Assembly: GCA_017549745.1 (NCBI GenBank) | Contig: JAFYUA010000262.1 | Span: forward strand, 1 to 5,283 | Reading direction: 5' to 3' | Length of the DNA stretch: 5,283 bases | Origin: Clostridia bacterium | GTDB lineage: Bacteria; Bacillota; Clostridia; UMGS1810 | In this document: piece after piece, positions 1 through 5,061 of the stretch | Numbering within the stretch: the first letter of the stretch is position 1 | How the letters are laid out: each line of letters begins with the position of its first letter | Made by a program: the position numbers and the translations under genes | The notes under the pieces: generated by a model | The model's database searches: none | Seen by the model: the letters and a program-made list of their open reading frames with translations, nothing else | Told to the model about the DNA's origin: nothing

Positions 1-297
1 AGTGAAGGTGTCGGTGCGGGAAATCTCGACCTGAGTGTTTTTTCTCACAGGTCCGAGCACTCTCACCTTTTCGATGGATTTGAGCGAAGGACCAACCAAT
101 GTAACAAATTGCTCAGATGCATATTCTCTGCCCATGAGATATTTGCTCACTGTGAGCTCAAAGCCCTTGCCAAAGAGAGTGTCGAGGTCTTCGCGTGAAA
201 GATGGACATGGCGCTGAGAAACACCCACCTTTATCTCACCGTTCAATTCGGAGACAACTTCTTTGATTGTATCTTGAATAAGTTTGATATCGTACAA
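1..297 (-). CDS. pduL: PduL-type phosphotransacylase, 5' part (3' end outside window)
   Basis: Ninety-nine codons are open from TTG 297 to the left edge. The recognisable family core is KVGVSQRHVHLSREDLDTLF (about 23-42), with the metal-binding pair His30/His32, then GKGFELTVSKYLM, FVTLVGP (64-70), SIEKVRVLGPVRKNTQVEIS (74-93) and RTDTF. PduL converts acyl-CoA and phosphate to acyl-phosphate and CoA, recycling CoA for the aldehyde dehydrogenase inside the compartment. It is unrelated in fold to Pta. The second half, with the remaining zinc ligands, is outside the window. TTG 297 is the only plausible start: an in-frame TGA lies just upstream, and AAAGG (309-313) precedes it. The first 18 residues form an amphipathic helix like the PduL encapsulation peptide. 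The shell gene stop is five bases upstream. The family assignment is firm. Confidence 0.93.
   Translation of the reverse strand, partial: MYDIKLIQDTIKEVVSELNGEIKVGVSQRHVHLSREDLDTLFGKGFELTVSKYLMGREYASEQFVTLVGPSLKSIEKVRVLGPVRKNTQVEISRTDTFT
244..297 (-). other. Predicted encapsulation peptide of PduL
   Basis: These are codons 1-18, reading MYDIKLIQDTIKEVVSEL with TTG read as Met. I4, I7, I11, V14/V15 and L18 form one hydrophobic face. The conserved enzyme core starts only at about residue 23. Salmonella PduL carries a comparable N-terminal targeting helix. It is similar in pattern, though not in sequence, to the N-terminus of the aldehyde dehydrogenase here, suggesting both bind the same kind of shell surface. 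This is inferred. Confidence 0.65.
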
Positions 298-302
298 TTG
301 AG

Positions 303-593
303 TTACCGCCTTTCATAGCTTTCCATATCAAAGAATTTGATAACTTCAGCGTGGGGGTTGGCAATGATTTCCTTGCCATAGATGGTGCCGATGCGATCGG
401 CTGCGGCTTCGCCTGCTGCTATGGCAGAGTCAACTGCCGATACGCTTCCTGCAATGACTATGGTGACAAGTCTGCCGCCGAGGCGCTTTTCGGAGTGAAC
501 AAGACGAACATCGGCAGCCTTTACCATTGCATCAAGACCCTCAATGGCAGCAACCAAGCCTTCAATTTCCAAAAGTCCGATTGCTTCTGTCAT
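303..593 (-). CDS. BMC hexameric shell protein
   Basis: The protein has 96 residues and is a single BMC domain: MTEAIGLLEIEGLVAAIEGL, the edge Lys25 in AMVKAADV, the pore loop EKRLGGRLVTI (Gly39-Gly40 with flanking Arg37 and Arg41) and a C-terminal EIIANPHAEVIKFF. It differs from the PduA-type pair in this window by a Gly-Gly-Arg pore rather than Gly-Ser-Gly, and by Asn79 in place of the usual Arg in the PRPH motif, a position that normally helps inter-hexamer packing. It may therefore be a minor or specialised facet component. ATG 593 overlaps the preceding stop (ATGA), and AAAGGAGG (604-611), which lies within the end of the preceding gene, is ten bases upstream. PduL begins five bases after the stop. 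Confidence 0.95.
   Translation of the reverse strand: MTEAIGLLEIEGLVAAIEGLDAMVKAADVRLVHSEKRLGGRLVTIVIAGSVSAVDSAIAAGEAAADRIGTIYGKEIIANPHAEVIKFFDMESYERR
309..313 (-). promoter_or_regulatory. Weak ribosome-binding site for PduL
   Basis: The minus strand reads AAAGG, with GCGG directly after it (AAAGGCGG), 11 bases before TTG 297 and within the last codons of the shell gene. A weak site with a TTG start five bases after the upstream stop suggests that translation depends on coupling, giving low enzyme output relative to shell protein. Confidence 0.5.
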
Positions 594-952
594 ATCTCGT
601 CATCCTCCTTTGGCAAAAAGCTTTTGGGGAGCTTTTTGTTGAATTTGTCTCTGTTGATATCCAACAGGTAGCCCATTTTTTCTACCGTGTCGGCAGGGCG
701 GGCTATGATGTGGTGAACTATATATCTGTTTTGAGATTTGGCATAGCTTACTGCTGCATCAACGGCTGCTTCCACTGCTGCAACCTCGCCTTCCATCTTT
801 ACCACCATAATAAGCGGCACAGGAAAGCCGGGTGCAAAAGGACGGTTGCGGTCAAAGGCGATGATTTTGACATCGGCTGCCTTTGCCGCTATGTCGGCAA
901 CTCTGACGGCTGTGCTGAAGCTATAAACCTCTATCATTCCAAGTGCTTTCAT
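590..952 (-). CDS. Divergent one-domain BMC shell protein with proline-rich pore loop and C-terminal tail
   Basis: The protein has 120 residues. The start MKALGMIEVYSFSTAV, the conserved Lys24 (AAKAADVKI), EGEVAAVEAAVDAA and HIIARPADTVEKM place it in the BMC domain family in standard, not permuted, order. Where PduA-type proteins have the short pore loop EKIGSGL, this one has DRNRPFAPGFPVP (residues 34-46), about seven residues longer and with four prolines, so the central opening should be of a different size and chemistry. A tail of about 25 residues after the domain is rich in Lys, Asp and Asn. ATG 952 is chosen because GAGGTG (958-963) lies five bases upstream; a TTG at 967 would translate through that site. 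Its stop overlaps the next shell gene as ATGA, so the two are probably made in step. The exact subfamily is not recognised, and it may assemble as a hexamer or mix with the next protein. Confidence 0.9.
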   Translation of the reverse strand: MKALGMIEVYSFSTAVRVADIAAKAADVKIIAFDRNRPFAPGFPVPLIMVVKMEGEVAAVEAAVDAAVSYAKSQNRYIVHHIIARPADTVEKMGYLLDINRDKFNKKLPKSFLPKEDDEI

Positions 953-973
953 GTGAACACCTCGCAAGTATTA

Positions 974-2368
974 TTATACAATATGGAGACCATCTGCCAT
1001 TACACATCTTCTCTGACGGGTAAAGGAGTGGGTAGCTGTGAGACCTTCGCCTGTGGGACCTGCAATGGTGAAGGTGGTATAGCCTTCGCCGCCTGCACCT
1101 ATGCCCGCATAGGAGGGAGCGTTTTTAACAAAGATGGTGGTCTCTACGGCTCTTGCAAATGCAGTGAGACGGTCCACATTTTTGGAGTGGATATGAGCCG
1201 AGTGACGGCATCCGTGTTCTGCCTTCACAGCCATTTCGATTGCTTCGTCGATATTGTTTACTCTGACAATGGCAAGAATGGGCATCATCATTTCAACCTG
1301 TACGAAGGGGTGGTTTTCGGCGGTTTCACAGATTATGAGTCGGGGGTCAGCATCGATGCCAAGCTCTTTGAGGAAGAGGCCTGCGTTTTTGCCTACCCAT
1401 TTTTTATTGATAGAATACTTGCCGTCTTTTTCAACAAGAGCCACCTTAACGAGCTTGTCAACCATATCGCCTTTGAGCAGATATGCGCCGTTTTTGGTCA
1501 TGTTGTCAATGAGCTCGTCGGCAATAGAATCAAAAGCAAAACATTCTTTTTCGGCTATGCAAGGGAGATTGTTGTCAAAGCTTGCACCTTTTACGATGTC
1601 GGCTGCTGCTTTGGCAATATCGGCTGTGTCATCAACGATAACGGGGGGATTGCCCGCACCTGCGCCAATGGCTTTTTTGCCTGAAGAAAGAAGAGTGCGT
1701 ACAACGCCGGGGCCGCCTGTGGCAACAAGCATTTTCACATCGGGACATTCCATCATCATTTTAGAGGTGTCCATGGTGGGTTTGGCAACGGAAACCACGA
1801 GATTCTCGGGGCCGCCTGCCGCCTGAATTGCACGGTTTACAAGGTCAACTGCATAGTTGGCAACCTTGCATGCATTGGGGTGAGGATTGAACACTACGGC
1901 ATTGCCTGCAGCAATCATGCCCATGGTGTTGCAGATAACTGTCTCACTGGGGTTGGTGGAGGGAGTGATGCTGCCTATGATGCCAAAGGGAGCCATTTCC
2001 ACTAAAGTGAGACCTGCGTCGCCTGTCATAGCTGTGGGGTGAAGGTCCTCTGTGCCGGGGGTTTTGTTGGCAACAAGCTGATGCTTGATGATTTTGTCTT
2101 CTACTCTGCCCATGCCTGTTTCTTCAACACCCATGCGAGCCATTGTTTCAGCTTCTGCTAAGGTAAGCTCACGAATGTTGGCTATCATTTTTTCTCTTTG
2201 AGCCACTGTGTATGAGCGGTATTGCTTATATGCTTTCTTTACGGCAGCGAGTGCGTCTTCCATTTTGTCAAAAACGCCAAGCTGACCTTTGGCATTGGCA
2301 ACTGCAGGAGCAGTCACATCTTTGAGAACATTTGCAACTATCTGACTGATGTACTTTTCGTCTATCAT
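974..2368 (-). CDS. pduP: CoA-acylating aldehyde dehydrogenase, PduP/EutE family
   Basis: The protein has 464 residues, the usual length for PduP/EutE. It converts an aldehyde with CoA and NAD+ to acyl-CoA and NADH in the compartment lumen. Visible signatures are TPSTNPSETVICNTMGM (about 135-151), VVFNPHPNACK (158-168), the glycine motif ATGGPGVVR (216-224), GAGAGNPPV (235-243) and the catalytic Cys270 in NNLPCIAEKE. A GIGAGGEGYTTFTIAGPTGEG stretch, split here at about 420-440, and TRQRRC near the end are also typical. Residues 1-18 form an amphipathic helix followed by an Ala-rich linker, the layout of an encapsulation peptide. ATG 2368 has GAGGTG five bases upstream. The divergent shell gene follows after 21 bases. 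The substrate cannot be fixed from sequence alone; acetaldehyde or propionaldehyde are the usual ones. EutE is the alternative name, but the pduS-pduT-pduL context favours pduP. Confidence 0.96.
   Translation of the reverse strand: MIDEKYISQIVANVLKDVTAPAVANAKGQLGVFDKMEDALAAVKKAYKQYRSYTVAQREKMIANIRELTLAEAETMARMGVEETGMGRVEDKIIKHQLVANKTPGTEDLHPTAMTGDAGLTLVEMAPFGIIGSITPSTNPSETVICNTMGMIAAGNAVVFNPHPNACKVANYAVDLVNRAIQAAGGPENLVVSVAKPTMDTSKMMMECPDVKMLVATGGPGVVRTLLSSGKKAIGAGAGNPPVIVDDTADIAKAAADIVKGASFDNNLPCIAEKECFAFDSIADELIDNMTKNGAYLLKGDMVDKLVKVALVEKDGKYSINKKWVGKNAGLFLKELGIDADPRLIICETAENHPFVQVEMMMPILAIVRVNNIDEAIEMAVKAEHGCRHSAHIHSKNVDRLTAFARAVETTIFVKNAPSYAGIGAGGEGYTTFTIAGPTGEGLTATHSFTRQRRCVMADGLHIV
2315..2368 (-). 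other. Predicted encapsulation peptide of the aldehyde dehydrogenase
   Basis: These are codons 1-18, MIDEKYISQIVANVLKDV. Hydrophobic residues (I7, I10, V11, V14, L15, V18) fall on one helix face and the rest is polar, followed by a small-residue linker (TAPAVANAKGQ) before the enzyme core. Salmonella PduP has a comparable 18-residue N-terminal targeting helix that binds shell proteins. The function here is inferred from position and pattern. Confidence 0.7.
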
Positions 2369-2386
2369 GATTACACCTCATTTAAT

Positions 2387-2935
2387 TTATATAATGTTTT
2401 GCCAGGTTTCTTTGTCGGGGTTGGCAATAACCGAACTGTCAAGATACATCGAAGACTCTTTGAGTCTTTCTTTGACGGTGTCGATTGATGCCTGCACTGC
2501 TGCAACCTCGCCCGTGATGAGCATGTAGGATTTGCCGCACATGCCCTTTGCTATGCGCAGCTCTATGAGCTGAACATCGGCAGTTTTGGAGGCTATGTCG
2601 GCAGCTACAATGATTGAGGCTGCACTGTAGGTTTCAAATATGCCGAGAGCTGCGGGGTTGGTAACCTCGGTGGCTCCATAGATGGCGGGGAAGATGGAAT
2701 CTTCGGGATTGCCAAGCACAAACGAATCCACAAGCTTTTGCGGATATTGGACTTTGGCAGCTTCAACTGCTGCGGTCACTGCACTGAGCTCACCCTGAAT
2801 GAGAGCTATGTATTTGCCGGGGCAGACAACATGAGCTTCAATAAGCTCAACATCGGCGGTCTTGACCATGAGGTCTGCCGCAGTGATGCCTGTGGCAACT
2901 GTGAGATATTCTACCATTGCAAGTGCTTTGCTCAT
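2387..2935 (-). CDS. pduT: PduT-type trimeric shell protein, two tandem BMC domains, predicted [4Fe-4S] site
   Basis: The protein has 182 residues (Salmonella PduT has 184) with two BMC domains at about 1-92 and 93-182. Each carries the usual start (ALAMVEY, ALGIFETYS), the conserved Lys (VKTADV, SKTADV) and a pore-loop segment. Cys38 in VVCPGKYIAL matches the PduT cysteine that, in the trimer, coordinates a [4Fe-4S] cluster at the central pore. The protein ends VIANPDKETWQNII, like the PduT C-terminus. It would pass electrons between the inside and the cytosol, probably with PduS. A second cysteine, Cys133, lies in the pore loop of domain 2 (KGMCGKSYM), where Salmonella PduT has a cysteine two positions further on. 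ATG 2935 overlaps the pduS stop as ATGA, and AAAGGAGG (2947-2954), inside the end of pduS, lies 11 bases upstream. The dehydrogenase gene follows after 18 bases. Confidence 0.95.
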   Translation of the reverse strand: MSKALAMVEYLTVATGITAADLMVKTADVELIEAHVVCPGKYIALIQGELSAVTAAVEAAKVQYPQKLVDSFVLGNPEDSIFPAIYGATEVTNPAALGIFETYSAASIIVAADIASKTADVQLIELRIAKGMCGKSYMLITGEVAAVQASIDTVKERLKESSMYLDSSVIANPDKETWQNII

Positions 2936-4272
2936 TTCTTGCCTGACCTCCTTTTGATGATGACATACATATCGGTGACTGCAACGACGGTGCCGTCGAT
3001 AGACGAGTGAACATCACTGCCGAGCTTGCCCTCTGTGGTGCCGACGAGCTGACCTGCGGTGACCTTGTCACCTTTTTTGACAACTGCATCTGCCGGAGGG
3101 CCGATATGCTGATTGAGCATGATTTTGACTTCACTAAAGTCGGGAACCTTTTCGTCGAGGGTGGCGGGCACATAGTAGCCTGTGACACCAAGTCTCGAAC
3201 GGAGGCGGTTCATCTGAACCTGTTTATAATTTCTGTCAGGCGATACGCCTGTGAAATTCGCCTTTTCGGGTGCTGACACGCCCTGCTTGCGCAGCTGGGC
3301 TCTCACCTCGTTGATGATGGAACGCGGTGAAAGGTCCTGCGGACAAGAATATAGCTCGCAAAGACCGCACTGTGAACAGTAGAACGAATTGAGCACTGCC
3401 TCAGAGTCGGAATCCATGCCTTTGGTGACAGCTCGCATAAAGAGATGCGGCGCTATGGGATAGCCGAGCAGGTTGCGCGAGCAAAGGTCTGTGCACGAAC
3501 GGCACTGACAACAAATGCTCATGGCTTTGCGAATGTTGATGGCGCCATTGGCAAGCCTCTTTTGAATGATGGGGCTGTTTTTGGGCAACACCAAAATTGC
3601 ATTGAGCTTTTTGGTGACGGGGTCATTGGGATATACCACATTGCCCGTCATGAGACCGCCGCCAAGATACATGCAATCGTCTGATTTGGCACCGCCTGTG
3701 AGGGCAACTGCCTCTGCCACTGTGATGCCCACAGGCACCTTGAAAGTGCCGGGGTTTTTGATCTCACCTGTGATGGTGATATATTTCTCGGTGACATTTT
3801 TGTCTTCTTCGATGGCGTAGTATGTATTGAGCATGGTCTCTACATTGTACACAATGATTCCCTCGGTGATGGGAAGCTTGCCGGGCTTTACAACTCGGCC
3901 TGTGGTCTCATAGATGAGGATTATTTCATCTCCTACCGGATAAACCTTGGGCAGGAGGGATATTCTGAATTCATTAAACGACGGAAGGTAATAGTTTACC
4001 CTGTCGATTGCTTCCTTGTAGGAAGGCTTGAGTGCAATGATAACCTGTTTTGCACCAACGGCTTCCTTTACATGGGAAAGAGCCGTCATAATCTCAAATG
4101 TGTAGGTTGCAAGGAGCTGACGGTGGAGCTTGAAAAGCGGCTCACACTCGGCACAGTTGAGAATGATGGTGTCGGCTTTGGAATTAAGCTTGGTACCCGA
4201 CGGAAATCCTGCCCCGCCGGCGCCGATGATGCCATGAGTCTTCATAATGTGTGCAAGCTGGTCTAATTTCAA
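2932..4272 (-). CDS. pduS: PduS-type iron-sulfur flavoprotein (RnfC family electron-transfer protein)
   Basis: The protein has 446 residues, close to Salmonella PduS. In order it has: a glycine-rich nucleotide/FMN motif GAGGAGFPSGTKL (about 17-29) of the Complex I 51-kDa/RnfC fold; an SLBB-type region (about 165-215, ITGEIKNPGTFKVPVG); two [4Fe-4S] motifs, C254-x2-C257-x2-C260-x3-C264 and C299-x2-C302-x2-C305-x4-C310-Pro; and a C-terminal barrel-sandwich domain (about 388-440, HIGPPADAVVKKGDKV). No membrane segment is seen. PduS is known as an NADH-dependent cobalamin reductase in the propanediol compartment, and homologues also occur in B12-independent compartments, where the acceptor is uncertain. 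The start is TTG 4272, supported by AAAGGAG nine bases upstream and by an N-terminus that fits the family; the next in-frame ATG is at residue 10. The gene overlaps the PduT-like gene by ATGA, consistent with the reported PduS-PduT partnership. The cobalamin role here is unproven. Confidence 0.94.
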   Translation of the reverse strand: MKLDQLAHIMKTHGIIGAGGAGFPSGTKLNSKADTIILNCAECEPLFKLHRQLLATYTFEIMTALSHVKEAVGAKQVIIALKPSYKEAIDRVNYYLPSFNEFRISLLPKVYPVGDEIILIYETTGRVVKPGKLPITEGIIVYNVETMLNTYYAIEEDKNVTEKYITITGEIKNPGTFKVPVGITVAEAVALTGGAKSDDCMYLGGGLMTGNVVYPNDPVTKKLNAILVLPKNSPIIQKRLANGAINIRKAMSICCQCRSCTDLCSRNLLGYPIAPHLFMRAVTKGMDSDSEAVLNSFYCSQCGLCELYSCPQDLSPRSIINEVRAQLRKQGVSAPEKANFTGVSPDRNYKQVQMNRLRSRLGVTGYYVPATLDEKVPDFSEVKIMLNQHIGPPADAVVKKGDKVTAGQLVGTTEGKLGSDVHSSIDGTVVAVTDMYVIIKRRSGKK

Positions 4273-4281
4273 CTGTACTCT

Positions 4282-4288
4282 CTCCTTT
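4282..4288 (-). promoter_or_regulatory. Ribosome-binding site supporting the TTG start of the PduS-like gene
   Basis: AAAGGAG on the minus strand, nine bases before TTG 4272. It lies in the 41-base spacer after the vertex gene. The next in-frame ATG (residue 10) has no such site at a proper distance, so the TTG start is preferred. Confidence 0.7.
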
Positions 4289-4313
4289 CTTGGCTGATTA
4301 TGAACTAAGTGTA

Positions 4314-4565
4314 TCAGAGCTGGTCTACAATGCCCACAATTGCTGCGTTAACGGGTGAATTTTCCTGGTTGCAGCCGATTCTTGCGGCACTGCCTGTGGC
4401 AACGAGAACAATCTCGCCGATGCCCGCGCCAACATTGTCGATGGCTACGATTGCGCCTGTGATGCCCATTTCTTTGGTGGGCTCTACAATCATAAATTTG
4501 TTACCAATGAGGTTTTCATTTTTGCGTGTGGAAACCACGCTGCCTTTGACCTTACCTATAATCAT
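4314..4565 (-). CDS. eutN: BMC pentameric vertex protein, EutN/PduN/CcmL family
   Basis: The protein has 83 residues and begins MIIGKVKGSVVSTRKNENL. The family signature is clear: the N-terminal strand GKVKGSVVST, then AIDNVGAGIGEIVLVATGSAAR (about residues 41-62, given here as motif positions Asp43, Gly47, Gly50, Glu51 and Ser59-Arg62), and a C-terminal VNAAIVGIVDQL. EutN/CcmL proteins form pentamers that cap the twelve vertices of the polyhedral shell and are needed in small amounts. The ATG at 4565 is chosen because AAAGGAG (4574-4580) lies eight bases upstream; an in-frame extension up to 4598 would add 11 residues that read through this site and have no family counterpart. It is followed after 41 bases by the PduS-like gene. 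The length is at the short end of, but normal for, the family. Confidence 0.96.
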   Translation of the reverse strand: MIIGKVKGSVVSTRKNENLIGNKFMIVEPTKEMGITGAIVAIDNVGAGIGEIVLVATGSAARIGCNQENSPVNAAIVGIVDQL

Positions 4566-4573
4566 TGGAAAAT

Positions 4574-4580
4574 CTCCTTT
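4574..4580 (-). promoter_or_regulatory. Ribosome-binding site fixing the vertex protein start
   Basis: AAAGGAG on the minus strand, with an eight-base gap to ATG 4565. It rules out the longer in-frame reading from 4598, which would translate through the site. Confidence 0.75.
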
Positions 4581-4593
4581 CGGGTGAATATCG

Positions 4594-4619
4594 GGCAAGG
4601 CGGAAAAATCCGCCCTGCC
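4594..4619 (-). other. Intercistronic mRNA hairpin after the duplicated shell genes
   Basis: The minus strand contains an 11-base arm GGCAGGGCGGA, a four-base T loop and the arm TCCGCCTTGCC. All 11 pairs form in minus-strand RNA, counting one G-U pair; in plus-strand RNA the same position would be an A-C mismatch, which fits a structure acting in the operon transcript. No T-run follows, so it is not a standard intrinsic terminator. It sits between the stop of the shell gene (4648) and the start of the vertex gene (4565), in the longest spacer of the window. A likely role is protecting the 3' end of an abundant shell mRNA segment or partial attenuation, allowing hexamers to be made in excess over the vertex protein and enzymes. 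Confidence 0.7.
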
Positions 4620-4647
4620 GTCACTTATTCTACTGTCTGCCTGTCAA

Positions 4648-5049
4648 TTATTTGAGAGAGGGCAGAATTTTCTCAACATCTGCGTGAGGTCTGGGGATTA
4701 CATGTGTAGCGATGATTTCGCCGAGTTTAGCAGCGGTTGTGCCACCTGCCTGAACAGCAGCGTTAACAGCACCAACATCACCTCTAACCATTACGCTTAC
4801 GAGACCGGAACCGATTTTTTCTGTTCCAACGAGAACTACATTTTCAGCTTTGAGCATTGCATCAGCTGCTTCGATAGCAGCAACAAGACCTCTTGTTTCT
4901 ACCATACCTAAGGCTTCCTGTGCCATTTTAATTTCCTCCTTTTTTTCTTTTACTACTTTTTCTTCTTTTACTGCTTTTGTTTCTGTTGCCACGCTTTCAG
5001 CCTTAGCTGCAGGTGCGGCGGTTTTAGAGCTTGTTTTTCTCTGTGCCAT
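4648..5049 (-). CDS. pduA: BMC hexameric shell protein with N-terminal Lys/Glu/Ala-rich extension (copy 2); nested start at 4926
   Basis: The full reading from ATG 5049 gives 133 residues. About 41 residues of low-complexity extension (start [16 protein letters not shown], then the charged [14 protein letters not shown]) precede a complete PduA-type domain of 92 residues starting MAQEALGM. Within the domain, the edge Lys26, pore Ser40 (KIGSGL) and Arg79 (IPRPH) match PduA. The start at 5049 has an AGGTG site six bases upstream. A GTG at 5058 is in frame but lies within that site, so I do not use it. A second and stronger site, AAGGAGG, lies eight bases before the in-frame ATG at 4926 and would give the standard 92-residue protein alone. 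I infer two isoforms, comparable in principle to PduB/PduB' from nested starts. In known PduA-like hexamers the N-terminus lies on the concave face, thought to face the cytosol, so the extension may sit on the outer surface. It could also be an unproductive short leader. The domain call is very secure; use of both starts is inferred. Confidence 0.93.
   Translation of the reverse strand: MAQRKTSSKTAAPAAKAESVATETKAVKEEKVVKEKKEEIKMAQEALGMVETRGLVAAIEAADAMLKAENVVLVGTEKIGSGLVSVMVRGDVGAVNAAVQAGGTTAAKLGEIIATHVIPRPHADVEKILPSLK
4935..4941 (-). promoter_or_regulatory. Nested ribosome-binding site inside the extended shell gene
   Basis: The minus strand reads AAGGAGG followed by eight bases and ATG (4926-4924). 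In frame, these bases encode the Lys-Glu-Glu end of the N-terminal extension. This is the best Shine-Dalgarno match near this gene, with ideal spacing, and it places a start exactly at the canonical N-terminus of PduA-type proteins (MAQEALGM). It supports a short isoform of 92 residues. Confidence 0.75.
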
Positions 5050-5055
5050 ATATAT

Positions 5056-5060
5056 CACCT
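5056..5060 (-). promoter_or_regulatory. Ribosome-binding site for the long form of shell copy 2
   Basis: The minus strand reads AGGTG, six bases before ATG 5049. It is a partial match to the anti-Shine-Dalgarno sequence. GAGGTG sites with a five-base gap are also seen before the aldehyde dehydrogenase (2374-2379) and the divergent shell gene (958-963), so this site class is in normal use in this operon. It supports real translation of the extension. Confidence 0.6.
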
Positions 5061-5061
5061 A

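Noticed and set aside
953..967. TTG start at 967 for the divergent shell protein
   Set aside because: The added five codons consist of the ribosome-binding site region (GAGGTG) of ATG 952, and the BMC domain starts at MKALGM.
527..1684. Long open frame of 385 codons on the plus strand
   Set aside because: It lies antisense to the aldehyde dehydrogenase and the divergent shell gene, has a Cys/Phe-rich improbable composition, no family motif and no ribosome-binding site. It is a by-product of codon use in the real genes.
2847..3191. Minus-strand open frame of 114 codons overlapping pduS and pduT
   Set aside because: It is in a different frame from both clearly coding genes, is Ser/Cys-rich, and has no family motif. 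It is a shadow frame.
4566..4598. Eleven-codon N-terminal extension of the vertex protein
   Set aside because: It translates straight through the AAAGGAG site of ATG 4565 and has no counterpart in the EutN family.
4594..4619. Hairpin as a Rho-independent terminator
   Set aside because: No T-run follows the stem on the minus strand, and the downstream genes have no visible promoter of their own, so read-through is needed.
4566..4647. Promoter in the spacer between shell copy 2 and the vertex gene
   Set aside because: I looked for -35/-10 pairs on the minus strand. The TTGACA-like bases at the shell gene stop (4642-4647) have no convincing TATAAT-like partner at 16-18 bases (the nearest is TAGAAT at a short distance), so I do not claim one.
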